Shown: positions 24,901 through 32,996, counted from the first letter of the stretch. The stretch: DNA of 35,245 bases from Alphaproteobacteria bacterium (GCA_019748065.1 JAIEQB010000045.1:1-35245); one strand, 5' to 3'. The notes: generated by a model not told the origin, from the letters alone. Numbers and translations: made by a program.

Positions 24901-27350
24901 AATCTCTCAAAATAGAGCGGGATTCTCTGGCGTTCGTATTTCAGGAAAATCGGCATCTTTATGCGCCTTTCTTTAGAACCTCTAAAGATGAGACCTCAGG
25001 AGAGATAAAAGATTTCTGGGGTGAAACTATTACCAATGACTCTCGGATCACCTGGACGGGGGTTAAATCCCATGCAGAGGCGCATTTTAAATCCCAAAAG
25101 GAAAGACTCACCTATGAGCGAATTCCCGACGATCAAAAACCTCATTTTGATGTGGTGAAAGAGTATGTGCAGACACGGAATGAGGCGGCTACTGTTTACG
25201 GCCATATGCAAAAACAAAAAGAAACTCCGGCTCAGGATAATCCTGTTCAGGAAAAATCACCCCAGTCAATTTTTACACTTGAAAAGTTCCATGAGCTTCA
25301 AAAGAGGCGTGATGAATTGGCTCTTAAGATTGTTGACTCTCCCAGCCAATATCAGCCCTTCTTTGATACTCTTAAGATAAAGGAAGATAAGCTCTTAACC
25401 CATGCGGTTGCGGGAGAACTGCGGGAGAAGGTAGCTCTCTATGGCATTGAGACAAATCCTGAGAAACGCTCTCAACAAGCCATCGATCTTAAAAGGATTC
25501 TCACCACTTCTAAAGACTACCGATTCCTCAAAGAAAGCGGCATCGACGCAAATCGTCTCACCTTTGATATTGCCTTTTATGACAAAATCAAAGCTGGAGA
25601 AATCCCCAAGACTCTTCATCCCGAAGATGTGTATAAGCCTATACAGAATTATCTGAAAGCTTCTCAAGAATCGGCTCAACTGTGGAAAGTGTTGAACAGC
25701 AAAGTTCAAGACCCTCCTCTCCAAAAACAATTGGAGGCGGCCTTTCAAGCCCGGAACGAAAATGCGTCTCAGCTTGTGAACAACCCCGTGGCTTTGTCCG
25801 TTATTTTAACCATGAGGCCAGACCTTTCTGCACGAATAAACAAACAAGCCAACTGGCGGGAAAGGGATACGGTTCCTCAACTTGGTGGGAAAGGCCAGTG
25901 GGAGCCTAAAGACTTTACAAAAACTGGGTATTCCGTTGACCATGTGCTGCAAGCGACCAAAGGTCAAACCCTCTCCATCGCCTCAGAACTCTTGGGAGAG
26001 CCAAATAGTCATATGTCCAACAAAACGACCTTGCGGTTTAGAAACAAGGGCTCTCTTGTTGTAAATGTTTCGGGTGCCCATGAGGGGCTTTGGAAGGACT
26101 TTGAAACAGGGGAGGGTGGTAATATAATCCAGCTCGTTCAGAGAGAGAAAAATTTTAGCTTTAAAGATTCTCTGAGTTATTTGGGGGATCGATTAAAGGT
26201 AACGCCTGAGACAATACTAAAGCCTTCGGCTAAGGTGCCTCTAGAGAAAACTCGACAGCGAGCTGTCCAACAAGCTGTGCAGCAAATTCCTTCTATTGAA
26301 GACGCCAAGGAAAGAGCGTCTCGCCTGAACTCAGTTTCTGAACTTCAGATGAAGTCAAAGCAAATTCATGGAACTCTTGCAGAAACCTATCTGCGCAAGG
26401 AACGAGGAATCCAAGGTGAACTTTCCTTTGACCTGCGTTATCTGCACAAAGGAAGCACCTTCATCTATCAAGGAGAACGTAAAACTTTAGCTCATGATTG
26501 TTTGGCCGCCTTTGGACGTACGGAAACTGGATCTTTGAGCTCAGTCCAGCTCACAAAATTAGATGCTCAAGGAAATCGTGCCCGCACCTCTGAGGGAGAA
26601 AAACTTACCAAGATTCAATATGGGCTAGCCAAGGGATCTTTTGTGACTCTGCAAGAAGATGAAAGCAATGTCAGCGTCTTTATTGCCGAAGGAGTTGAAA
26701 CAGCTCTCTCCCTTAAGGAAGCTGGTCTCAAGGGCACGATCGTGGCAAGCCTGGGCATTCATAATATGGCCAATTACAAAGGTCCTGAAAAAGAAATTAT
26801 CCTTTGTGGAGATAATGATGCTCATAAAGAAAATTCTAAAACCCACAGCATCCTTGAAGTCACAAAGGAGAATTTTGAGATTCAAGGTAAGTCTGTGTTG
26901 ATCATAAAGCCCTCTCATCCAGGAGATGATTTTAATGATGTGCTTAAAAAGGAGCACGTACAAGGTGTTAGGGGCTATCTAAAATCTTACCTCGATCCTG
27001 AAAAGCAAATGAAGGTTCAACATAGGATAGAGGCTCAAACGATTAACAATGGAAAACAGTCTCTTGCTAAAATTTCTAGAAGCACGGCCTCTCATTTAGC
27101 AAGCGCATCTCAATCGCTAGAGGTTATCTCCGACTATATCCAATCGAAGATGAGAGATATCAAGGCTTATGAAGGCACATCCCTTGCCCATGAGGCCAAG
27201 GATGAGCTCAGGAATTATCTTACAACTTTGCAAAAGAATGATACGCTTTTGCAGGACCTTAAAGATCAGAACAAAGAGCTCATCAAAGAAGCCCAAAAAA
27301 TCTTTCAAGAGCAACAACAGCGCATCAAAATTAGAGGGATGGAGATGTAG
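21972..27350 (+). CDS. traA: TraA relaxase-helicase with C-terminal primase/TOPRIM region
   Basis: A 1792-aa Ti-type conjugation protein. The N-terminal MobA/MobL relaxase (1 to about 230) has the metal-binding set H152, H159, H161 in HWDKGNPHFHG and begins MAIYSLNLGFISRSEGRS. A RecD/TraI-like helicase follows with Walker A GKAGTGKTT near 438, Walker B IIVDEAN near 530 and MGVHKSEGSTFDKS near 760. A long helical region follows to about 1280. The C-terminus carries a primase-like part (GLWKDFETGEGGNIIQL near 1370) and a TOPRIM domain (FIAEGVETALSL near 1570; CGDNDAH near 1613). ATG 21972 is the family-like start; the in-frame GTG at 21966 adds two residues. It appears intact. Base composition is visibly more GC-rich than the flanking peptide genes, consistent with separate transfer. 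Confidence 0.93.
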   Translation: MAIYSLNLGFISRSEGRSAVGFSAYISASHQLDERTGILHDYACKEDVIVSRILAPEEAPAWAKNAVTLWNHVEAFEDHFATLRFRGDASNPDKNQKSLEAREHFLNTTQTAQTIMGALPLEFTQLEAEVCVEEFLRERFVSRGLVVQYAIHWDKGNPHFHGLITRRALEGDAFAFRKDRDIVSKAELLITRKAWEEVANKHLALGGHEVRIDCRSYANQGLDLLPSRHEGWYAQRLAERGEYSRIVSENEEIRQKNIEILCKNPGALIHEVSLKRTVFTRQHLEEEILRRVGGDEKLFALLQVKVEGVEIPPELILKQANDNRRLDIFEGTFAPHLQKLAAQFTESLLENTDMVAAVGENLNREKIFASASYQQQEEYLLHLGENLSQRQTKTVSEELVLKAIEHREEELGFELSEEQRGAIFHLCSGSDISILNGKAGTGKTTLLKAVAEAYRKAGYEVLGTAFQGKVVDIMEQEIGIPCRTLDSFIYVWNEQKTQKDLVESGKLWGRPYIYAFNSMKEMEKSRFTEKNVIIVDEANMIGGRLWEPFLKEAVEKGAKVLIVQDPAQIKSRDPGDYGRLFAERYGIAETTEVVRQRVEWQRKCSKYLNDHEVLDGLKPYYDKGHLTWFDAREKVITALAQSYVKDQLKNPDQTRIALAYRNTEVYDLNQAIRHVLQEHGQLQQTFQLHGQEYAIGDRIRFTQNDNHGQFVQNLQKEDKSKGVKNGTFGTIETYDENSATLTVRLENNRLVSFNTTAYTKITHGYAMGVHKSEGSTFDKSFLSLDPLLDPRTFLVAMTRHRHDVQVFINREQFIDFKDVVDRIGRVSLKETIQDYTISEDQKPYFDRIQQYKDLLVEGVNLREEMEGALDPKTPLYKHPSYPAYQTCFEEKKRVANTILEDWKAHAPCTRLAGLRKDVLEAEIGLRPRLLSDLEYRASLQVQGYMDLLLQTRTLWKEICQTHPASLSSLHHRYEEYKSLKIERDSLAFVFQENRHLYAPFFRTSKDETSGEIKDFWGETITNDSRITWTGVKSHAEAHFKSQKERLTYERIPDDQKPHFDVVKEYVQTRNEAATVYGHMQKQKETPAQDNPVQEKSPQSIFTLEKFHELQKRRDELALKIVDSPSQYQPFFDTLKIKEDKLLTHAVAGELREKVALYGIETNPEKRSQQAIDLKRILTTSKDYRFLKESGIDANRLTFDIAFYDKIKAGEIPKTLHPEDVYKPIQNYLKASQESAQLWKVLNSKVQDPPLQKQLEAAFQARNENASQLVNNPVALSVILTMRPDLSARINKQANWRERDTVPQLGGKGQWEPKDFTKTGYSVDHVLQATKGQTLSIASELLGEPNSHMSNKTTLRFRNKGSLVVNVSGAHEGLWKDFETGEGGNIIQLVQREKNFSFKDSLSYLGDRLKVTPETILKPSAKVPLEKTRQRAVQQAVQQIPSIEDAKERASRLNSVSELQMKSKQIHGTLAETYLRKERGIQGELSFDLRYLHKGSTFIYQGERKTLAHDCLAAFGRTETGSLSSVQLTKLDAQGNRARTSEGEKLTKIQYGLAKGSFVTLQEDESNVSVFIAEGVETALSLKEAGLKGTIVASLGIHNMANYKGPEKEIILCGDNDAHKENSKTHSILEVTKENFEIQGKSVLIIKPSHPGDDFNDVLKKEHVQGVRGYLKSYLDPEKQMKVQHRIEAQTINNGKQSLAKISRSTASHLASASQSLEVISDYIQSKMRDIKAYEGTSLAHEAKDELRNYLTTLQKNDTLLQDLKDQNKELIKEAQKIFQEQQQRIKIRGMEM

Positions 27351-27359
27351 AAGTTGTCT

Positions 27360-28226
27360 TTATTTCAAGAAATCCTTAAGTTTTTCTTGGCACTCAATGA
27401 TAACCTTTTCGTAAGGGGGAAGAGGATAAATCATAGGCGAAAGCCATTGATTCCAGTCGCGTTGTACAGCTTCTAAGGCTTTTATATCAAAGAAACTCTC
27501 CACGCTTTGGTAAGAAACGCCCTTACCTTCACATTTAAGAGCCAATGCCTCCAAAATTGCTTTTGGGTTCAAGTCATTGCGGAAGGTATGGAGCATTCTC
27601 CAGATATCGTAATAGTCTCTGGCTCTAGACCTTGACCAACTTCGTTCATGAATTTTTTTTATATTCTGGAGGATAGCATGAAGCTTTTCTGAGAAAATCT
27701 CATCGAGGGTATATGTCAAAATCTGACATTTATAATCCTCAGGATACCCATGGATAATTTCTTTAAGAACTGGCTTATTGATGACGCGTTCATCGCGTGT
27801 AATCTCAACCATAACCCGCACATGAGGAGTACGATGCCAAGGAAGCTGCGTCCTTATCACAAAGGCCTCCTGTCCATGAGGGTGGGGTTTCCTTTCTATA
27901 TACCGACAGCAAGTGAGAATAGGATTGGGTATTCTTTTGTTAAGCTCCATCTGCGCGTGCTCACAGGCTTTTATGAGCAGGCCTTCTAAATGATCTCCTT
28001 TAGGGGCTTCCTTTAAACTGGAAAAGTCCAAATCCTGAGAAAAACGATAGTCTCCAAAGTAACACTTTTTAAGAGCAGTCCCTCCTTTAAAGGCAAGATG
28101 ATCTCTAAGCTCTTCAAGGGAAGACATACCCCACAGAACCCATGAGAGAACATAGTCCTGCTCCATGACTTCCCAAGAAACGTTTAGTTTTTGTTGCGTT
28201 TGTTCAAGAATAGTCCGCAGGTGCAT
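27360..28226 (-). CDS. abiEii: AbiEii nucleotidyltransferase toxin (type IV toxin-antitoxin)
   Basis: A 288-aa AbiEii/AbiGii-family nucleotidyltransferase. Motif I is AFKGGTALKKCYFG, motif II RFSQDLDFS with the two catalytic Asp residues, motif III DEIFSEKLHAIL and motif IV RARDYYDIWRM. Family toxins stop growth by nucleotide transfer, with tRNA as substrate in studied relatives, and provide phage defence and plasmid maintenance. ATG 28226 shares one base with the abiEi stop (TGATG), so translation is coupled; a TTG three bases earlier is less likely. All four motifs are intact. It ends 10 bp from the traA stop, converging with it. Confidence 0.93.
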   Translation of the reverse strand: MHLRTILEQTQQKLNVSWEVMEQDYVLSWVLWGMSSLEELRDHLAFKGGTALKKCYFGDYRFSQDLDFSSLKEAPKGDHLEGLLIKACEHAQMELNKRIPNPILTCCRYIERKPHPHGQEAFVIRTQLPWHRTPHVRVMVEITRDERVINKPVLKEIIHGYPEDYKCQILTYTLDEIFSEKLHAILQNIKKIHERSWSRSRARDYYDIWRMLHTFRNDLNPKAILEALALKCEGKGVSYQSVESFFDIKALEAVQRDWNQWLSPMIYPLPPYEKVIIECQEKLKDFLK

Positions 28227-29023
28227 CAAATGTTCTCCTGTATTTGCCAGCGCTTGTTATAGGGCCCTTTCTTTTTTGCGGAGGGATCAAGTTGAATAAA
28301 ACCTTTAAAGGGTAGGGCGGCAAGAGTTTTTAAGCCCTCATCTTCAAGATTGAGATGTTCCAAAACCCATCCTAGCCGCTTGGCAACGGAGATATCCACC
28401 CGTAAGGCATAATCAATGAGCTTAGGAATGCTAAATTCACCCGGTGTTGAATAGGCTGAAAGAACTTCCATGAATCCTCCACAATATTTTGGTTTGTTTA
28501 GGCCATCAATGAGGGTTCGTTCGATATCTGTAATTGGAATACGAGCGTTTCCAACCCATACGTTTTCGATGCCAAAGAAGTACTCAGCTTTAATTTGTGA
28601 AAACCGATACCTGATACCTTTATAAGTAAAAAGATCTCTTGGAGAAACCCGTGGAAGAGATTTACCTGTGAGAGTTGTTGCAAATACAATTTGTGGAATT
28701 TGGTCCGTCAACTCATGATAATGAAAAGCTGAATAATGACTAATGGCGCTTGGCGTGACGAGATGGGTTGCAATCTCAAATTCGTGGATAGGCTTTCCTC
28801 CCAAAAATAAAGAATCTAAAATGTAGAGATCTCTTTTAACAGAATGTATCCATCCATGGGACTTAAGAGATGTGAATGCCCCCTTCATATCCTTAATCTT
28901 TAAATCCGCAAGCTCAGCAACCTGTCGCGCTTCATTTAGAGAGAACAAGCGATATCTTTGCTCAGCAAGACGTCTTGCAAGTTGAAGAGCTTTTCTAGGA
29001 TGTATACTCTTTATCTGCTTCAT
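28226..29023 (-). CDS. abiEi: AbiEi antitoxin / transcriptional repressor
   Basis: A 265-aa AbiEi-family protein with an N-terminal winged helix (RLFSLNEARQVAEL, KIKDMKGAFTSLKSHGWI, KRDLYIL) and a C-terminal antitoxin domain (THLVTPSAISHYSAFHYHELTDQ; ITDIERTLIDGLNKP). AbiEi represses its own operon by binding inverted repeats at the promoter and neutralises AbiEii by a type IV mechanism, without direct toxin contact. Its start codon lies only 6 nt after a perfect -10 box, so the message may have no leader. A 9-bp inverted repeat covers the -10 and start codon and may be the operator. Confidence 0.92.
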   Translation of the reverse strand: MKQIKSIHPRKALQLARRLAEQRYRLFSLNEARQVAELADLKIKDMKGAFTSLKSHGWIHSVKRDLYILDSLFLGGKPIHEFEIATHLVTPSAISHYSAFHYHELTDQIPQIVFATTLTGKSLPRVSPRDLFTYKGIRYRFSQIKAEYFFGIENVWVGNARIPITDIERTLIDGLNKPKYCGGFMEVLSAYSTPGEFSIPKLIDYALRVDISVAKRLGWVLEHLNLEDEGLKTLAALPFKGFIQLDPSAKKKGPYNKRWQIQENI

Positions 29024-29040
29024 ATATAAATTATATGAAG
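29018..29040. promoter_or_regulatory. Candidate AbiEi operator, perfect 9-bp inverted repeat
   Basis: Arms cttcatata (29018-29026) and tatatgaag (29032-29040) with a 5-bp spacer overlap both the -10 box and the start codon. Binding here would block the promoter. A second 10-bp palindrome, gacaattgtc (29047-29056), overlaps the -35. Confidence 0.65.
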
Positions 29041-29058
29041 AAAGAAGACAATTGTCAA
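29030..29058 (-). promoter_or_regulatory. Consensus sigma-70 promoter of abiEi-abiEii
   Basis: On the minus strand a perfect TTGACA (29058-29053) and a perfect TATAAT (29035-29030) are separated by exactly 17 bp. The abiEi ATG (29023-29021) starts 7 nt after the -10, near where transcription should begin. Confidence 0.9.
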
Positions 29059-29238
29059 TCTATCTACATAAAATTTATAAAGCGCAAGTTTTCAAAAAGG
29101 GGGAGGCCAATGTTTATAACTTTCCCCCCTTCATTTTATGATATACTTACCTTAACCACAAATAAACGATCTTGAGTCTTTATTCAGTCTTTTCCCAAGA
29201 CAAGTTAAAGATTTCAATTCAGAAAATAAAATCATTGA

Positions 29239-29424
29239 TCAGCGCTCATTACCAAGCTCCCTCTCAACAACGACCTCATTGCACACAATTAAAAGCGTTC
29301 TCAATGTCTGCTGGATAAGGTCTAATTCAAACTTACCTCGAGCAATAAGATTGTTAACGTTTTTTGCTTGGTCAATTAATTGTTGAGAAAGATACTCGAT
29401 TTGAGCTACATGTATATGAGCCAT
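29239..29424 (-). CDS. Small protein of unknown function (61 aa)
   Basis: A 61-aa soluble helical protein without Trp or signal sequence, for example HVAQIEYLSQQLIDQAKNV then LIARGKFELDLIQQTLRTL. ATG 29424 has a strong ggagg 7 nt upstream, so translation is likely; the in-frame TTG at 29430 is not needed. It lies behind a GC-rich hairpin cluster that would form its leader. I do not recognise the family. Confidence 0.6.
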   Translation of the reverse strand: MAHIHVAQIEYLSQQLIDQAKNVNNLIARGKFELDLIQQTLRTLLIVCNEVVVERELGNER

Positions 29425-29453
29425 TGTCAACCTCCGTAGTTGGCATTTGGTTA

Positions 29454-29537
29454 GCGGCGGGGAAGTGTTTGCTGCACTTTCTCGTCGCGCACTCTCGTTG
29501 TGAGAGGGCTTTTAAAAGATAATCTTTTCATTATCTT
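29454..29537. other. GC-rich cluster of three hairpins, possible structured RNA
   Basis: Three inverted repeats follow one another: a 14-bp stem with three G-U pairs when read on the plus strand (29454-29467 with 29475-29488), a ctctc/gagag stem (29492-29506) and an aagataat/attatctt stem (29515-29537). The first two stand out as GC-rich in AT-rich surroundings. The G-U pairs favour a plus-strand RNA; alternatively it is leader structure for the minus-strand 61-aa gene. The rest of 29538-29814 shows no gene. Confidence 0.4.
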
Positions 29538-29814
29538 CAATCAAGAAAAAAATTGACAGAAAAAAATAACACGCTTTTCCACATTAGACTTTCTTACATG
29601 ATTTCTAATCAAAACAGATAAAGAACTTATAAAATGCTTCTTAAGGGAAGGACCTTCTTTTTGAAAGAAAATTCACTGAAAGAAAAGTCTCTTTTTTAAA
29701 AGCCTTCTTTTTCATATTATTTTAAGAGTGGTCCGGTACGCATCTATGCTTCCTCATTGTTCTCTATAGACGCGCATTTTTCCATCCACGTCCATAAGAA
29801 GGCCCGAACAAACT

Positions 29815-31635
29815 TTAACCTACCTTAAGTTGAGTATTCATGAGTGTTGTAAGGCGATGGGTAAAAAGTTGAGAGTCTGAAACAGGTTCTCCTTCAAGGA
29901 TAAGAGCTTGGTCATACAGAAGGGCGGCCATTTCTTCCAGTGTTTCCTTCCTATCTTTCTGCTCAACAAGTGAAGATAAGTTCTGAATTAAGGAGTGATT
30001 GGGATTAATTTCAAAAATTTGAGATGCTGGACTTTGATGTCCTTGAAACATTCCTGAAAGGTGAGGGCTCATGTCTTGATTTGATGTTACAAAGCAAACA
30101 GGGCTTTCTTTAAGGCGCGTAGAGATCCTTACCTTCTTTACTTTTCCTTGATATTGCTTTTCTAAAAATTCAACAAGCGTATCTAAGTGTGTATCGTCAG
30201 ACTCTTCAGTATCAAAATTGAGATCTGCTTCTGTAATCGATTTAAGAGGATGGTCTTTATAAGATCTGACACGAGATACCCAAAGCTGGTCTATAGGATC
30301 AGTTAATAATAGGACATTGAGCTTACGATTTTGAAAGCCTTCTAGCTGTGGGCTTTTGAGCATCTTTGCGTTATCTTCTCCAACTAAGTAATAGATCTCC
30401 TTCTGCCCCTCATTCATATGGGCCACATATTCTTCAAGAGAAATGGGTTTTTCTTTTAAGGTTGTCTTGACGCGGATTAAAGAAAGAAGCTCATCCTGCT
30501 TTGCAGGCTCTTCGTAAAAGCCTTCTTTTATTATGGCTCCAAAGTTCTGCCAGAACTTTAGATATTCTTCAGGTTCATCTTTAGCCTTTTTAGCTAAGGT
30601 TTCTAAAATCTTTTTTGCTAGGGTGCCCTTAATTTTTGAGATACGAGGGTCAAACTGCAGGGTTTCACGGCTTATATTCAGAGGAAGATCTTCTGTATCC
30701 ACAATACCTTTTACAAATCTTAAGTAGGATGGAAGAAGGTGTTCGCAATCATCCGTAATAAAAACACGCTTAATATATAGCTTTAGTCTATTTTTTCGAT
30801 CGGCACTCATTAAATCATAAGATCTAGTGGAAGGAATAAAAAGAAGAGCTGTATACTCGATAATTCCTTCAGCTTTTGTATGAAGTGTGCACCAAGGATC
30901 ATCAAAGGCATGGCTGATATGTTGATAAAAAGATTTATACTGCTCGGGAGTAATTTTGTTTTTAGGCTTTAACCACAGCGCTCGATCTTCGTTTAACACC
31001 TCTTCGGCATCTGTCTTTTTGAGAACGATTGGGAAATCAATGTTTTCAGAATATTTTTCAACTAATGTCTTTAATCGCAAAGGGACGAGATAGTCTTTTG
31101 CTTCCTCCTTAAGATGGAGAACAATTTTTGTTCCAGGAAGGGGTAACTCAGCTTTTTCAACGGTAAAAGAATCAACGCCATTGGATGTCCACTTGTAAGC
31201 TTCTTTTTTTCCAGCCTTTCGACTTGTAACTTCAACCTCTGAGGCAACCATAAAACAGGTATAAAAGCCAATGCCATATTGGCCAATAAGATTGCTATCT
31301 TTTTTAGCATCTCCTGTTAACTTTTTGAGAAATTGTGAGGTTCCTGATTTTGCAATTGTTCCAAGATTGTCGACAAGTTCTTGGCGGGACATGCCGATAC
31401 CATTATCTTCAATCGTCAGAGTTTTATTCTGGTCGTCAGTGGAGAGGGTAATTTTATACTCGATATTTTTTTCAGTAAGATCTGGAGTTGTCAATTGAAG
31501 GTGCCGCAATTTATCACAAGCATCAGAAGCATTAGAAATAAGCTCTCTTAAGAAGACTTCTTTGTTTGAATAAAGATGATGAGTGACCAGTTGTAAAAGC
31601 TTGCTGACTTCAGCTTGAAACACGTATTCTGACAT
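29815..31635 (-). CDS. htpG: Molecular chaperone HtpG (Hsp90)
   Basis: A full-length 606-aa bacterial Hsp90. The N-terminal ATPase domain has ELISNASDACDKLR, EDNGIGM, AKSGTSQFL and GQYGIGFYTCFMV; the middle domain has FVKGIVDTEDLPLNISRE; the C-terminal dimerisation region follows. It refolds client proteins in the cytoplasm as an ATP-driven dimer. ATG 31635 has gaggag upstream. The gene is a single unit with unrelated neighbours. I looked for a sigma-32 promoter in the 150 bp upstream and saw none that is clear. Confidence 0.98.
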   Translation of the reverse strand: MSEYVFQAEVSKLLQLVTHHLYSNKEVFLRELISNASDACDKLRHLQLTTPDLTEKNIEYKITLSTDDQNKTLTIEDNGIGMSRQELVDNLGTIAKSGTSQFLKKLTGDAKKDSNLIGQYGIGFYTCFMVASEVEVTSRKAGKKEAYKWTSNGVDSFTVEKAELPLPGTKIVLHLKEEAKDYLVPLRLKTLVEKYSENIDFPIVLKKTDAEEVLNEDRALWLKPKNKITPEQYKSFYQHISHAFDDPWCTLHTKAEGIIEYTALLFIPSTRSYDLMSADRKNRLKLYIKRVFITDDCEHLLPSYLRFVKGIVDTEDLPLNISRETLQFDPRISKIKGTLAKKILETLAKKAKDEPEEYLKFWQNFGAIIKEGFYEEPAKQDELLSLIRVKTTLKEKPISLEEYVAHMNEGQKEIYYLVGEDNAKMLKSPQLEGFQNRKLNVLLLTDPIDQLWVSRVRSYKDHPLKSITEADLNFDTEESDDTHLDTLVEFLEKQYQGKVKKVRISTRLKESPVCFVTSNQDMSPHLSGMFQGHQSPASQIFEINPNHSLIQNLSSLVEQKDRKETLEEMAALLYDQALILEGEPVSDSQLFTHRLTTLMNTQLKVG

Positions 31636-32413
31636 AACAATTTCTCCTCTATTCTTTTAAATTGATAGACAAATAAATAACTGAAGTGAATTTGAAGATC
31701 AATCCTCTCTCAGATCATTTTTCAATAATCCCTTCAGTCAATTCATACAAATTTTTTGTATTCTTTGCTCTGTGGTTAGTATAAAGGCCTGCTTAAGGCA
31801 GTCACTACATTTGATTTGCAGTTTCTTATAAAACCACTCGCCCACATTCATTCTGACAGGCTGGAGAATGCCCGACTTTTCTGTTTTTGATTCTCTCATC
31901 GTTTGGGAAAGACGTTACGACGGCCCTGAAAAAGATCCATAAAAAGGGAGAGTTTTTCATTAGAAGAAAGAGGGGAGGTGAGAAATAAGAGAGGTATTTA
32001 AAGGCGATGAAATTGGTTTTTCTTTAGTAAACTTGGGTTGTTCCAGTTCTTCTACTTTCTGAACATCGCAATTGTAAAACCAAATTCTTACATGCTGAAT
32101 GCATCTATGAATAAACTTCATATTAAGATCGCTACATAAAGGATAGTCGTGTTAATTTTTAGAAATTATGAGGCTTACTGCTTAAAGATAACTTAAAATT
32201 GCTCGTTTTTCACATTCCATATAATATCGATATTATGCAAAAATACATTGAGTTTAGTGGGGGTGATCTTACGATCTCAAGCCTCTCTGCTATAAATGAA
32301 GTCTTGTGCAGCCCCCTCCCACACGTAATAATCAAATCCTAGCAAATTACTTTCTAAATGCAAATATATTTTTTATATGAGATTTTAATGAGTTGTTTAT
32401 TTATTAATCTTGA
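31636..32413. other. Long gene-free region between htpG and the mucR-like gene
   Basis: About 780 bp without a convincing protein gene or tRNA. It contains the htpG promoter at its left. Since a strong plus-strand terminator follows at 32414 with no plus-strand protein gene before it, a small RNA ending there is possible. I see no match to tmRNA, SRP RNA or RNase P signatures. Confidence 0.45.
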
Positions 32414-32452
32414 GGAGCGAAAGGCTGGTTTCGCTCCCTGAGATTATTTTTT
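32414..32452 (+). terminator. Strong rho-independent terminator
   Basis: Perfect nine-base arms ggagcgaaa (32414-32422) and tttcgctcc (32429-32437), loop ggctgg, followed after ctgaga by a T-rich run (ttattttttt). No plus-strand gene precedes it within the window's 780-bp gap, so its transcript is unidentified. Confidence 0.7.
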
Positions 32453-32490
32453 TAGGCTTCTTTTGAATTGTTTTCTTTTTTATCTCTTTT

Positions 32491-32919
32491 ATGACAGAAA
32501 TTCTTGATGGGTATTCTTCAGCTAAATGTTCTTCGTCTGTTAATTTGAAAGATTTAGTTGCCGAGATTGTGTCGAATTATGTTGCCAATAATCAAATTGA
32601 TAAGGAAGAAATTCCAGAACTTTTTCAGATGGTTTTTCAAAGCTTATCATCTTTAACTTATAGAAAAGGAGGATTGTTAACTTTTACTTCAGAACCTGCG
32701 GTTCCGATTGAAAACTCAATTCATCCTGATTATCTTGCTTGTCTTGAAGATGGAAGATGGAAGATGGAAGATGGAAGATGGAAGATGGAAGATGGAAGAT
32801 GGAAGATGGAAGATGGAAGATGGCTGAAAATGCTGAGACGTCATTTAAGAACAGCTTATAATATGAATCCGGAGCAGTATTGCCTTCACTGGAATTTGCT
32901 GGATAACTCTACCCTATGA
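32491..32919 (+). CDS. mucR: MucR/Ros-family regulator with repeat insertion and C-terminal frameshift
   Basis: A MucR/Ros zinc-finger regulator. The N-terminal helix (LKDLVAEIVSNYVANNQI) and the finger-recognition region (IHPDYLACLEDG, LKMLRRHLRTAYNMNPEQY) match the family, in which D replaces the second Cys of the finger. Between Asp86 and LKMLRRHL a tandem repeat inserts about 21 residues (three turns of EDGRWKM), inside the zinc-finger loop. The frame stops at 32917-32919, whereas the neighbouring frame from 32910 reads YPMIVPNYSKHRSRLAKEGK, the usual MucR C-terminus, to a stop at 32994-32996; one base seems deleted near 32905-32910. It may be a damaged gene or one of several MucR copies. 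MucR proteins control surface, cell-cycle and virulence genes. Confidence 0.85.
   Translation: MTEILDGYSSAKCSSSVNLKDLVAEIVSNYVANNQIDKEEIPELFQMVFQSLSSLTYRKGGLLTFTSEPAVPIENSIHPDYLACLEDGRWKMEDGRWKMEDGRWKMEDGRWLKMLRRHLRTAYNMNPEQYCLHWNLLDNSTL
32746..32822 (+). repeat. Eleven perfect copies of a 7-bp repeat inside the mucR-like gene
   Basis: The unit gaagatg repeats eleven times without a mismatch across 77 bp. Two units would give the normal length of the protein; nine extra units (63 bp) keep the frame. Gain or loss of a single unit would shift the frame. Confidence 0.97.
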
Positions 32920-32996
32920 TCGTGCCTAATTATTCTAAGCATCGTTCTCGGCTTGCCAAGGAAGGAAAATTAGGAGTACGGAACACAGGTAAATAA
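32904..32996 (+). pseudogene. Out-of-frame C-terminus of the mucR-like gene
   Basis: From 32910 the reading YPMIVPNYSKHRSRLAKEGK followed by LGVRNTGK and a stop at 32994-32996 continues the MucR family pattern (YPMVAPNYA-RS-LAKKIGLG). It is disconnected from the upstream frame by one missing base. Confidence 0.75.

Noticed and set aside
22458..27317. Many short frames overlapping traA on both strands
   Set aside because: Shadows of the intact 1792-aa traA reading frame; none has a family motif.
31636..31800. Sigma-32 heat-shock promoter before htpG
   Set aside because: No CTTGAA/CCCCAT-like pair with proper spacing was found.
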